From contig OZ017768.1 in the NCBI GenBank assembly GCA_963969345.1, positions 9,138,718 to 9,202,717 on the forward strand: 64,000 nucleotides of DNA. The letters are read 5' to 3'. The notes under the pieces were generated by a model. That model made no database searches, was not told the origin of the DNA, and saw only the letters and a list, made by a program, of their open reading frames with translations. Each line of letters opens with the position of its first letter. The stretch's first letter is position 1. Shown in pieces: positions 45,510 to 58,978 of this stretch. Origin of the DNA: Turbatrix aceti (lineage: Eukaryota > Nematoda > Chromadorea > Rhabditida > Panagrolaimidae). Both the position numbers and the translations under genes were made by a program.

Positions 45510-46200
45510 TATTCTTGCAACTGAATCCTTTATTGTTTAACTTTACATGAACTTTAAATCTTGAACTATATTTATGCAATCACGGAGTTTATAGTCATGT
45601 GAACTATATGCCTATTAGTAGATGATTATCACATCATCGTCACGTCACTATTGCGGCGGGAGCCAATCAGCAAAATGATCCAGTTGCAATTTATCCAGAT
45701 TGAGAAGCTTTGCATAACTTTGAATGTAAGCACGAAAAAACCATGATCCATTAGTGAAATCTAGGACATAATCTGGTGCATTTTCGTATAGCAATTCAGG
45801 ATAACTGCGAGTGCTTTGGTAAGCACGTATAAGACTTAGGTGCTCACTTCCCTCAACGAGCTTAGCAAAATCTGTGACAGTATCGACACTGACCTGTTCG
45901 AAGTTCGAGGCAATAGCAACGGCGACAAGACCGGCGAGGAGAATAACAACGAAGGCACGAGAACTCATTGTGAGTTTTTGACTCCGTGAATGTTCAGCTG
46001 CATTTATATATCCGTTTTGTACAACCACTTTGCGACGGCCAAACCTTGATTATAATACCACTTTAGCGTCAACAAAGTGGATAAAATGCTTTTCGTGTGA
46101 AACTTGCTACAAATCGTACGATTCACATCCTTCTCACAAAAAATAAGTATTGCACGTAAAATTTAAAGTTTGATGTAGCATCCATTAAAAGTATAGTTTA
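45510..46200 (-). repeat. Duplicated block containing a small secreted-protein gene, copy 1
   Basis: About 690 bases are nearly identical to 48292-48982, covering the gene, its TATA box (TATATAAA, minus strand, 46010-46003) and its AATAAA signal (minus strand, 45534-45529). Most differences are single bases. Confidence 0.9.
45648..45968 (-). CDS. Small secreted protein of unknown function, copy 1
   Basis: This is a single-exon gene of 106 residues. I chose ATG 45968 (MSSRAFVVILLAGLVAVAIA, a clear signal peptide) because a TATATAAA box lies only 35 bases upstream, leaving almost no 5' UTR; a longer frame from 46028 would overlap the TATA box. The mature part has no Cys and is mildly acidic and aromatic, with FTNGSWFFRAYIQSYAKLL near the end and a WLPPQ terminus. 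I recognise no family. The second copy at 48430-48750 differs at about three residues (AYQSTRSYPE against AYKSTRGNPE), so both look functional. Confidence 0.75.
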   Translation of the reverse strand: MSSRAFVVILLAGLVAVAIASNFEQVSVDTVTDFAKLVEGSEHLSLIRAYQSTRSYPELLYENAPDYVLDFTNGSWFFRAYIQSYAKLLNLDKLQLDHFADWLPPQ

Positions 46201-47147
46201 TCGCTGACATACATTATGAGATACAAAAAAAATCAGAAGCCGGATTCTGAAGCTACGGCTTCTGGAAGATTCCACTAAAGCCGATAAAAAGTTTTTCGTG
46301 TATTGGCGTGCAAAGCCTTCCAATTCCGTTATGAATCATAAAAATCATAACTTATGATTCTCATGCGAGTACGGGTATTCATTTTTACCGGCGTACTCGA
46401 TACGTTAGGCTTGCGTACATAGCTTACGCGTATCCAGCGTAAAAATTAAAAAGGATGGAATACGCTTTTCTTATTGAGCTTAAAAAATTTTGCGTTGCGT
46501 GCGTATTCACGGTGAATGCAACACCTTGTTTCGCTCTCGATTGCACAATACATTTTTTTAATAAAAAAACTTCGTTAATTGAAAAAAATATCCAGTTAAA
46601 ATTTCTTACAATAAATCGTTCTTATTTACGCAATGGTAACAATAAATCGTTCAGAAAGCACACACAACTTTTATTTTGGTTTGGTCATCCCCGTTTTTAC
46701 TCCACTTTTTTATTTTTTCAGTAAATTCATTATCACGAACCAGGTAGACGCATTGGATGCTATTTTAGGGAAGCTTGCTGGCTTCTATTCCTTTGTGAAC
46801 CCACTGATTGATTATCTCATTCACCTGCAAGCGTACAAACATACCTGAAAAAAACGCGGCATTCTGGCGCTCATTCAACTGACTGGTTTTTATCTCTGTC
46901 TGTTTCATCTAACTTTTTTTCTAAAAAATAAATTTGTTTTGGAAAATTTTTGAAGTTCCGTAGGGCTTTCAAGGTGGCAGTAGCTTTTACAGAGAATTAA
47001 AAGCATTGCCCATGACTATTTTTGGCCGCGTGTTGTTATCATGTCCGACAGAATGCTTTTTTATGAGGTAGCTAATCATTATTCTGTCTTCAACAAACCA
47101 CGTTTTATGTCTGTCAAAAAAATTTTACGTGGGAAAAAACTTAGATC
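46201..47147. other. Intergenic, with a short dispersed-repeat piece
   Basis: AATCAGAAGCCGGATTCTGA at 46230-46249, followed by AGCTACGGCTTCTGG, is a piece of the repeat seen at 28120, 32680 and 58610. Otherwise nothing is supported. Confidence 0.5.
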
Positions 47148-50100
47148 ATGGCGGCGTCAGGTTCCGTTGATCCCGCTCAATCTGCGACGCCGAATCGAAT
47201 GCCAGGGCACAGAAGAGTGACTTTCACGACATCGGATCTGAATCTGCCGTCTACCCATTGGATCAGCGATACTTTCGAGAAGAGAGTCTGTGCGTACTTT
47301 ATTCCATCGGACAAAGATCCAGATAAATGTGGATGTGGACAGTGGCGCAGCCATCACCACGCCTATGCTTTTCACAGGGTACCTGAGGATAGCACGCGAC
47401 ATCCCAGAAACGCGAGATGGATCATCTCAAAGCACACTGTTGCTCAGCCGACCGATGCCTTTGGCACTGTCGAATTTCAGGGCGACGTCCATGCCTACAA
47501 ATCCCAGTACGTGAGACTGGCGGTAGACTCGGATCCGGCCGACGTCATGGAATTGTTCCAGGATGTCTGGCATGTCCCGCCGCCCAAGCTTATCATTACT
47601 GTGCACGGCGGAATTTCAAATTTCGAGTGAGATTATTTTTGACGTGTTTTGAAAATTTTACAAATTTGTAGCCTCCAAGCGAATCTCTCCCGAGTCTTCC
47701 GAAAAGGACTCATAAAAGCAGCCGCTACGACGGGAGCGTGGATCATCACCTCCGGCATCAACGCTGGGGTTGCCAAGCACGTGGCAGCAGCGCTGGACAG
47801 TGCTGTCAACATCATGGGTCAGGACCGAAAAGTGCGTATTACGTGCATTGGAATCACACCCTGGGGCCTTTTGAAGAAACCAGACGACTTTCTCGGCGAG
47901 AACAGAGTCGTCAGGTATCACCCGCACTCCTTCTCGTCCAGAGGCCGTATCCTCAACAATCGTCATGCATACTACCTCTTCGTCGACGACGGCACAGTCG
48001 GCAAGTACGGCGCAGACCTTGTATTGCGACGCCGCCTCGAGAGCTACATCGTCAAGAAGCAGAAAATCGATCAGAGCGAACGATCAGTGCCTGTGGTTTG
48101 CGTGCTGCTGGAAGGAGGAACAGGATCCGTGAAAGTTGTTCTCGACTACGTCAGTCAGTAAGCTCTTTTTTACGTCATGAGTTTTTTGGTAGCTCCTGCT
48201 TGGGCGCCTGTGGCTGGCTAGCGTGCTGGGCGACTGATAAGACAGACAGATCAGCCCGCGAAAAAGGGGGTTCTCAACAGTGATGGCTAGGTATTCTTGC
48301 AACTGAATTCTTTATTGTTTAACTTTACATGAACTTTAAATCTTGAACTATACTTATGCAATCACGGAGTTTATAGTCATGTCAACTATATGCCTATTAG
48401 TAGATGATTATCACATCATCGTCACGTCACTATTGCGGCGGGAGCCAATCAGCAAAATGATCCAGTTGCAATTTATCCAGATTGAGAAGCTTTGCATAAC
48501 TTTGAATGTAAGCACGAAAAAACCATGATCCATTAGTGAAATCTAGGACATAATCTGGTGCATTTTCGTATAGCAATTCAGGATTACCGCGAGTGCTTTT
48601 GTAAGCACGTATAAGACTTAGGTGCTCACTTCCCTCAACGAGCTTAGCAAAATCTGTGACAGTATCGACACTGACCTGTTCGAAGTTCGAGGCAATAGCA
48701 ACGGCGACAAGACCGGCGAGGAGAATAACAACGAAGGCACGAGAACTCATTGTGAGTTTTTGACTCCGTGAATGTTCAGCTGCATTTATATATCCGTTTT
48801 GTACAACCACTTTGCGACGGCCAAACCTTGATTATAAAACCACTTTAGCGACAACAAAGTGAATAAAATGCTTTTCGTGTGAAACTTGCTACAAATCGTA
48901 CGATTCACATCCTTCTCACAAAAAATAAGTATTGCACGTAACATTTAAAGTTTTATGTAGCATCCATTAAAAATATTGTTTTTCGTTGAGATTCAGAAGC
49001 TGGAAGGAGGAACAGGATCCGTTATAGTTGTTCTCGACTATGTCAGTCAATAAGCTCTGTTTTACGGCATAGTGTTTTGGTAGCTCCTGTTTGGGCGTCT
49101 TTGACTGGGAAGCGTGCTGGGCGTCTGATAAGACAGACAGACCAGCTCGCGAAAAAAAAGGTCCTCAAAAGTGATGGCGGTCGTCATTTTTTCCGTCACA
49201 TGATCGGGAACAAAAGCACAATGTCAAAAAACGTAAACAAAAATAAAAAATCTTTAAAGCCGGGCACTGTAGCGTTAAAAACATTTTCGGCACATTTATT
49301 TCAATTAACTTATCGCTTGAAATACCTCTTTAGCTCGCCCAAAGTCCCAGTCGTGATCTGTGATGGCAGCGGTCGAGCATCTGATCTCCTGGCCTTCGCT
49401 CACGAGTGCATCACCACCGAAGGCGGTCAGATTCCCGCAGCTGTGCAAACCCAGATGCTCGAAGTCATCAAAAAGGTCTTCAACTGCGACGACGATCGTT
49501 CCAAACATTTGCTTGCCGATATCCTGGCATGCGTCCGGGAAAGACAACTCATCACCGTATTCCGACTCGGGGAAAATCCCAAGAATGATGTGGATCACGC
49601 CATCTTAAACGCCTTGCTCAAGGGCCACGAGTTATCGCCATCGGAGCAGTTAGCACTAGCGCTCGCGTGGAACAGAGTCGACATAGCGCACGACAGCGTC
49701 TTCGGTAGCAGCGTCCACGAAGTGCCATTGTCCGTCCTGCATGACGCCATGATGGACGCTCTCATTCATGATAGAGTCGACTTTGTTGGGCTTCTTCTTG
49801 AACATGGGGTGTCTATGTACAAATTTTTGACGATTGAGCGTCTTGAAGCGCTTTACAATACGGAGCATGGTCCGCCAAATACGCTGTACTACATCGTGAA
49901 GGACGTCGTGCGCATCACGGCAAATTATCGCTACACGCTGCCGCATATTGGGCTTGCTATTGAGAAGCTTATGGAATCGGGGTATCGGTCGTACTACACG
50001 TCGTCTGAGTTCAAGAAGATTCATGACGAGTACCGTAAGCATAACTTGGTAGGTCACCGTCTTGGGCAGAAGCAAGACCAAAAATAAAATATTTTTGTTC

Positions 50101-53100
50101 GTGTTGATTCATGAACAAAAATTTTTTAAATCTGTTTGCGTACAAAAATGATAAATGCAAAATGATAAAAAAATCATTGTTATACCACTCTTTGACTGCC
50201 CACTTTTCAGAACAAAAGCATGGCTCACTCAGGGGCCGGCTACCTCTTCGGGCCCCTCTCCGCCATCTTCGCCGGCATCACCCCAAACGAAGAATCAAAC
50301 GTCGTTCTTTCCCAAGCTTCGTCCGGCAACCGTGCGCTAAGCAGCCACCTAATGTGGCGCTCAGCACTCCGGCGAGAAAATCCCATGACACCCACCGTCG
50401 CGAGCCTAAAAGATGTGTCGATCATTGACATGGACGATGACGGTTCGGACGATGCTGACGACCACGAAGAGTACCACTTCCAGTACCCATTCAGTGACCT
50501 CCTTGTCTGGGCGGTGCTCACGAAGCGCCACAGCATGGCCCGCTGTCTTTGGGCGCACGGCGCTGACGCGCTTGCTAAAGCGTTGGTCGCATGCCGATTG
50601 TACAAATCCTTATCCAAGGAAGCTGCAGAAGACTATCTGGAAGTCGAAATTTGCGACGAGCTTCGACAGTACGCAGATGAGTTCCGGCAGTTGTCGCTGG
50701 ATGTTTTGGATTGTTGCTACAAGGCACATGATACACAGACGCTCCAGCTGCTTACTTACGAGCTGGAGCGCTGGGGGAAAGAGACTTGTCTTGCTCTGGC
50801 TGTCATGGCGAATAACAAAGCTTTCCTAGCGCACCCCTGCTGCCAGATCCTGCTCGCTGATCTCTGGCACGGCGGGCTGAGAATTCGGACGAACTCAAAC
50901 TTCAAGGTGATTGCAGGCATCCTCTGTCCGGTGTCAGTGTTGTTTTTTCAATTCAAATCGCAAGATGAACTCGAAAAACAGCCGCAAACTGCCGGTGAAC
51001 TAGAATTGAATGATTCTGATTCGCCGACGGATTCAGAAAATGATTTTTCGGAATTTGAAGATGAACTTTACAAAAGAAGGAACACAGGTGGTAGCAACAC
51101 GTCGAGACTGTCACGGATTTTTCAAAGCCAGCGGGCACGTCGTTCGAGTACGATACACCCTTTTGAGTTGCACAACGGACAGCCCAGTGAACTAAAAATC
51201 CAGGAACCGGTCGTCTCAATGGACCCTATGCCAAAAGGAGGAATTCGTGGATCGAAAAAGCGGAAACATCGATCACAAACTATTTTACATCACATCAACA
51301 GCAACGGTAATCTCGTGGGCCCCGTTGCTTCTGACGCGACTTTGGATCCCAGCGCGAAAGCCAAACGCCTTCCAAACACTATTATGGGAAGCAGAAAACT
51401 AAAACTTCAACGCAGATTTCATGAATTCTACGCGGCGCCGATAACGACGTTCTGGGCGTGGACTCTGTCGTACGCGGTCTTCCTTTGCGTGTTCACCTAC
51501 GTGCTGCTCGTACGCACGCAGCCCAGTCCGACGGCTCCGGAATGGTTTGTATTCTCCTACGTCCTGACGATGTTCGCCGAATCTATCAGAAGGACGCTGA
51601 TGGCTGAGCCGACGAGGCTGTCTGAGAAATGCGCTTTCTTTTTTGGTCGACATTGGAACATGTTCACAACCGTGGCTATTTTGAGCTTTCTAACTGGCTT
51701 TGGATTCCGGGTTTTTGACGATGAGTGAGTTCTTACCAAAATCTAAAAATTGCTCATCAATTTCAGTTTCAGCTTGACAATCGGAAGGTGCATCCTCGCA
51801 GTATCATCAGTTTTGTGGACGATAAAGCTTCTGGATTTCCTATGTGTGCACCCAGAATTCGGTCCACTGGTGACCATGGCAGGCAAAATGATCGTCAACA
51901 TGACCTGTCAGTTGGCTTAGCAGACTAATTTTTTAAACCTGCACAAGTTTCGTTTCAGACGTTTTGATCATGATTGGCATATCTTTGCTATCCTTCGGCC
52001 TCGCCAGACAGTCCATCACATATCCCAACGAAGAATTTCACTGGATCCTAGTTCGCAACATTTTTTACAAACCCTACTTCATGCTTTACGGCGAAGTGTA
52101 TGCTCCCGAAATCGACCAATGTGGCGACTACCTCTGGGACGCTCACCTGGAAAATGGAACCTACACCGACGCATACGACGGCGAAATCGCGGAGTACTGT
52201 ATGCCGGGACACTGGATCCCGCCACTGCTCATGACCGTGTTTCTCATCATCGCCGACTTGCTCCTCATCTCCATGCTCCTCGCCATCTTCAACAACGTCT
52301 TCGACGCTACCAGTCGTATTTCACAGCAGATCTGGCTTTTCCAGAGGTATTTCCAGGTAATGGAATACGAAGCGACGCCTTTCTTGCCACCGCCATTCAC
52401 GCTGCTCTACCACGCCTACATGTTAGTCAAGTACGCCAGACATTGGTTTCTTATTCGGTCGGGTTCACGCAGCCCGGATCACAGAAGTCCGTTTGACTTT
52501 TCGCTGAAGTTGTTCCTGCAGCCGGACCAGGTCCAGAAGGTTCACAACTTCGAGGAAGAGTGCGTCGACGAGTTTCTCAGGTTCAAGGAGTATGCAAAAA
52601 TGAAGTCCAACGAAGAGAAGCTCAAAAGAATCGGTGACCAAACTGGAGCTGTTTTGAGCAAGATGAATGACGTCACGGCTCGGGACAACAAATTTCAAGC
52701 TAGTATCGAATATTTAGAATCCAAGATTGAAGACTTGCAGAATCAGCAGAGTGAAGTGCTCGAGTGCCTGAGGCAGTTGATGGCACAGAAGCAAATTCCC
52801 TCTGCGCCTACACAACTCGAACCCCTCAGCGCAATTCGCCCTCGAACAGCTACCGTAATCGGCGGCGAGTTTGGAAAACTACAACTGGACCATTCACCGA
52901 GCTCGGCTAGCCTCAGATCGCTGAAGAAGGCACTCGTGCCGACGAGCAGTCTACGACGACAGCGAATTAATGATCAATACACGTCTATCACGGATTCCAT
53001 TGAAGCAGGCTCAGAAATGCAACTTGCGGAAGAAGACACAGTACGTGACACCGAAATTCCAAACTTTGAAATTGAAAATGCTGATGCGGAAGACAATATC

Positions 53101-53109
53101 TATGAATAG
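47148..53109 (+). CDS. TRPM-family cation channel (GON-2/GTL type)
   Basis: TRPM channels conduct divalent cations such as Mg2+ and Ca2+. Exons: 47148-47626, 47672-48157, 49334-50048, 50211-51724, 51767-51906, 51959-53109; all phases agree and give 1494 residues. The N-terminal TRPM homology region is clear (IITVHGGISNF, GLIKAAATTGAWIITSGINA, VPVVICDGSGRASDLLAFA, LALALAWNRVDIA). Transmembrane segments run from about FWAWTLSYAVFLCVFTYVLL through FLIIADLLLISMLLAIFNNV, with the pore loop near FYKPYFMLYGEVYAPEIDQC. The TRP-box helix (IWLFQRYFQVMEYEATPFLP) and a coiled coil (LESKIEDLQNQQSEVLECLR) follow. I see no kinase or NUDT9 domain. The second intron carries an inserted copy of the small secreted-protein gene on the other strand. 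Confidence 0.93.
48106..48288 (+). repeat. Left direct repeat around the insertion in the TRPM intron
   Basis: About 183 bases covering the end of TRPM exon 2, its donor (GTCAGTCA|GTAAGC) and the start of the intron recur at 48999-49182, on the other side of the inserted peptide-gene block. Confidence 0.85.
48292..48982 (-). repeat. Duplicated block containing a small secreted-protein gene, copy 2
   Basis: This is the second copy of the 690-base block at 45510-46200, now between two direct repeats of TRPM exon/intron sequence. Confidence 0.9.
48430..48750 (-). CDS. Small secreted protein of unknown function, copy 2 (inside TRPM intron)
   Basis: This encodes 106 residues on the strand opposite to TRPM. 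The signal peptide, TATATAAA box (minus strand, 48792-48785) and downstream AATAAA are all conserved with copy 1. Only a few residues differ, around AYKSTRGNPE. Transcription would be antisense to the TRPM pre-mRNA. Confidence 0.75.
   Translation of the reverse strand: MSSRAFVVILLAGLVAVAIASNFEQVSVDTVTDFAKLVEGSEHLSLIRAYKSTRGNPELLYENAPDYVLDFTNGSWFFRAYIQSYAKLLNLDKLQLDHFADWLPPQ
48999..49182 (+). repeat. Right direct repeat around the insertion, with a dead splice donor
   Basis: This matches 48106-48288 with about 10% differences. The donor copy reads GTCAGTCA|ATAAGC, so the GT is lost and only the left copy can splice. Confidence 0.85.
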
Positions 53110-53928
53110 AAAGGTAAAAAATCTAAACATGCATCCGGCAAACACGGCTGTGGGGGCAGGTATCCACTGGGTGTCAAGAGTCGCAAGATACAAGCACAAT
53201 TTATTCCAGAGTACACAGAGGGACAAACCCCGGGCCGACTGACGGCCCGGAGATAGGGAAGAGAAAAAGAGAAGTGATATGCAAATGCGAGTGGGAATCG
53301 GCATGATGCCTCGCGTTCGCGACAACGGCAGTAGTAACAAATCAATCATTTTTGTAATTTGCACTGATATTACCTGTTTTTCATATAAGTTCCGGGTCAC
53401 TGAGAGACTTAATAAAACTGGAAATCCTTCAAAAAAAGCTGGGGCGTGAACAAATCCAGGATTCGCAAAAAAAAATAACTGAACAAAATGGGAAAAACAA
53501 GTTCCCGACAAGAAAACAAAAAAATGAAATGAGACAAAAACCTTCGTCGCAAGATTGCGCGGCACAATTTTACTTGTCCTACGGTTACTTTCTTACGGCA
53601 GTAAATAACATATTTATTTGTGTAATTTATATTTATTTCGCGCCTTTAACAGTAAAAAAAATTAAAAAATCTACAAACCTGTGTTTCGATTTTTGACGAT
53701 TCAAATTCGAATCGGGAAAAAACCGGCAAAAAAATTCAAATTTTATCGTAACCACCCAAATTTCAAATCACAAAAAAATCTCACCTGTATGGCCGTTGTA
53801 ACTCCGCCCACCACTCAAAAAATATTAGTTGGCATAGTTAACCACGTTTTACCTCATGTTAACACATAAAATTCCGATATAAAACCTAAACACAGAAAAC
53901 AATCCTTCAATTACTCGGTGACATTCAT
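53110..53928. other. Intergenic between TRPM and ATP synthase beta
   Basis: The two genes are convergent here. No gene or repeat is recognised; an AATAAA occurs at about 53410. Confidence 0.45.
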
Positions 53929-56292
<2,364 letters not shown>

Positions 56293-56806
56293 CCTAAAAA
56301 GGTAAAAACAAGTCTATATAACAAAAATGAACAAAAAAACACGCCAAAATAAGAAAAAACGAGCGAAAATTCATAAAAACTCCGACCGCGGCCTACTTGT
56401 ACAGCTGGTGAGTACACAAAAAAAGAAGAGAACAATATAGAAAATAACAGAAAAAAAGAAGGCTTGAAATAGCGAGAGCAAATTCCAGAGCAAGACAAAA
56501 ACTGAAAAAATAACGCAACAAGAAATGACAAGTTTTTTTTCGTTGCAGGAATACGCGACGCATTGTTCTGTTTGTGTCTTACGGTTTCTGCAGTTTTCGG
56601 TGTTTTTGAACGTATTTCGTCGTTTTTATATAGTTTTTCTTTTCGTATTCTTTGTTTTATTTAAAATCTTCGTGCTTTCAAATGTTATAAGGCAAAGTTG
56701 TAGAGCACCCCGTTACCACCAATTCTTGAATGTTTCAACACATCTTTATTTCACTTTCACATCAACAAAAGACTAAACATTTTAAAGCTGTATTATTCAC
56801 GTCCGG
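56293..56806. other. Promoter side of ATP synthase beta and 3' flank of the peptide gene
   Basis: No coding exon is supported. From about 56711 the sequence is the outer part of the left arm of the peptide-gene palindrome. Confidence 0.45.
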
Positions 56807-57069
56807 TCAAACTTTATAAGAACGCGTATAATGGAGTCCACGTTTGCCGTATTCCAGCGTCTGGTCTGCTAGACGTTGGGCTTCTTCGATTAATTCTGCT
56901 AGTTCGTCTAAATAAACATCATATTAGAATGTTTCTTAACTCGTTTAAAAAAGATACCCGGACCTGGTTTCTCCTGTTTGACAGTGTCGACAAAACGGGC
57001 TTGGCAGATGATTGCCATGCCGGTGGCAACTAGAATGCAAGCGAGAAAGAGGTTGCGGAACGAAGTCAT
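56807..57069 (-). CDS. Small secreted peptide precursor with GKR site, minus-strand copy
   Basis: Exons 57069-56964 and 56907-56807 give 68 residues. The signal peptide (MTSFRNLFLACILVATGMAI) is followed by an acidic helix (DELAELIEEAQRLADQTLEY) and GKRGLHYTRSYKV. GKR is the classic dibasic cleavage plus amidation signal, so a mature peptide ending in an amidated Tyr is plausible; this is inference. Compared with the plus-strand copy, 81 bases directly upstream of the ATG are missing, so its promoter may be lost. Confidence 0.65.
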
Positions 57070-57513
57070 GACAAAGCGCGTCACAGCAAAAATGCGATCA
57101 TGAGAAATCCATTACGGCCTTCTCACACTCTCTCGATTATCACAATTTTCCCATGGAATCAGTATTACTGTTACTATTGCTGCAGTTACTGTCACCACAA
57201 TAATAGAACCAAAAATCCGATAGCATACGTGCAAAAAAACATTATTCATTAAAAAAAGGGAAACATTCAATGCGTCGCTTTTGGATTTTTGGTTCTAATA
57301 TTGTGGTGATAATAACTGCAGCAATACTAACAGCTATACTGATTCCATGCGAAAATTGTGATAATCGAGAGAGTGTGAGAAGGCCGTAATGGATTTCTCA
57401 TGATCGCATTTTTGCTGTGACGCCCGTGTTGCCAGCGTGGCGACACCATACTTTGGGTACTTAAGGCCCCCGAACAGGCAACGCAATGTAGATCCTTCCT
57501 TCTGCGCTTTGTC

Positions 57514-57776
57514 ATGACTTCGTTCCGCAACCTCTTCCTCGCTTGCATTCTAGTTGCAATCATCTGCCAAGCCCGTTTTGTCGACACTGTCAAACAGGAG
57601 AAACCAGGTCCGGATATGTTTTTCAAACGAGTTAAGAAACATGCTAATATGATGTTTATTTAGACGAACTAGCAGAATTAATCGAAGAAGCCCAACGTCT
57701 AGCAGACCAGACGCTGGAATACGGCAAACGTAGAATCAATAATACGCGTTCTTATAGTTTGACCGGACGTGAATAA
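57514..57776 (+). CDS. Small secreted peptide precursor with GKR site, plus-strand copy
   Basis: Exons 57514-57607 and 57664-57776 give 68 residues, nearly identical to the minus-strand copy through LADQTLEYGKR and then diverging: GKRRINNTRSYSLTGRE. A 12-base in-frame deletion shortens the signal peptide by four residues (CILVAIICQA), and a 2-base deletion near 57756 changes the C-terminal end. The intact upstream region (57423-57503) suggests this is the expressed copy. I know no family with certainty. Confidence 0.68.
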
Positions 57777-57899
57777 TACAGCTTTTAAAATATTGCTGCA
57801 GTTACTGTCACCATTTGTTGATGTGAAGGTGAAATAAAGATATTGTGTGTTGAAACATTCGAGAATTGGTGGTAACGGATACGCTATCGGTAGAGTGCG

Positions 57900-58099
57900 N
57901 NNNNNNNNNNNNNNNNNNNNNNNNNNNNNNNNNNNNNNNNNNNNNNNNNNNNNNNNNNNNNNNNNNNNNNNNNNNNNNNNNNNNNNNNNNNNNNNNNNNN
58001 NNNNNNNNNNNNNNNNNNNNNNNNNNNNNNNNNNNNNNNNNNNNNNNNNNNNNNNNNNNNNNNNNNNNNNNNNNNNNNNNNNNNNNNNNNNNNNNNNNN
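57900..58099. other. Assembly gap of 200 N
   Basis: Positions 57900-58099 are N. The gap abuts the end of the inverted duplication, a typical place for assembly failure. Confidence 0.99.
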
Positions 58100-58439
58100 T
58101 CGTCCGAAGATGGAATTCAACATTTGTTGACACATGAATTTTACACATCTGGTACCGGGACTGGTTGACCATTCTCCCAGGGAGAGGAATTCGTGGATGC
58201 GGCCACGACTGAAGCGTGCGCCGGTAAGACAAGCAGATCGGCAGCAACCGATGACGCGGAGTCATCATTCTGGTCGGCTGGAGTTCCCTCTTTTTCCATC
58301 AAGTTGAAGCTAAACACGGCCCCCGTTCACAATTTTGGCAACCTCCAGTATTTTTTTGAGATAACCCCAGGGATAGAGAAAAGAAGGGGCTTTAATATAG
58401 AGGAATCATTACCTTCCGATCGGCAAAAATACGGATGCT

Positions 58440-58710
58440 GCAGCCTAAAAAGTGACCGCAAACACCAAAAATCAAGAATTTCAAAAAAATCAGCTGTTTT
58501 TTTGGGAAATCTGAATACGGCTATCGATTTCTCATGGTAAGAAACCCCCCTAACCAAAAAATCAGCATTTTTGAAGCAATTTGAAAATTTGACGTCGAAA
58601 TTTGCAGAAGCCGTATCTCCAGAATCCGGCATCAGAAAAATGTGATATACCGAAAAATTGAACCTCCCCATGGGCCCCAACAACTTTGACAAAAAACATT
58701 TGACAGTTGA
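58440..58710. repeat. Dispersed repeat copy (dead element)
   Basis: It shares CAAAAATCAAGAATTTC, ATTTGACGTCGAAA, AGAAGCCGTATCTCCAGAAT and CAACTTTGACAAAAAACATT with 27960-28230 and 32600-32700. The TTAA-type terminus is not visible here. Confidence 0.65.
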
Positions 58711-58978
58711 AAATCTCTGTGAATGAAAGTTAAAAAATAATAAAAGTTACACATTTGAAAAAAAATTGTTGCTGAAATAAAAAATATTTGACTGAAAAAA
58801 ATACAGAATAAAAATTAGAAATTTATGTCCATATTAAAAAAAAAACCGGAATCAAACGCACGATTAACAATTCCACTCAAGACACTGGCCAAAAATCAAT
58901 TTATCATAAAAACCGAAAAAACAAATTGAAGCATCAAAAATTAGCATGAATAAAAAAGTGCATTTTCCAATAAAAAAA
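58711..58978. other. AT-rich intergenic spacer
   Basis: Nothing recognisable; this is the 3' flank of the next minus-strand gene. Confidence 0.4.

Larger units (their letters stand above)
56711..57888. repeat. Inverted gene duplication (head-to-head peptide genes)
   Basis: Left arm about 56711-57222 and right arm about 57275-57888 are reverse complements including both small genes and flanks (CCGTTACCACCAATTC at the outer left, GAATTGGTGGTAACGG at the outer right). The spacer is about 50 bases. The right arm has 81 extra bases just before its ATG (57423-57503). The right arm runs to the edge of the second N gap. Confidence 0.85.

Noticed and set aside
56525..56776. 83-residue hydrophobic frame before the peptide genes
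   Set aside because: T-rich sequence gives Phe/Leu/Val runs; no splice or family support.
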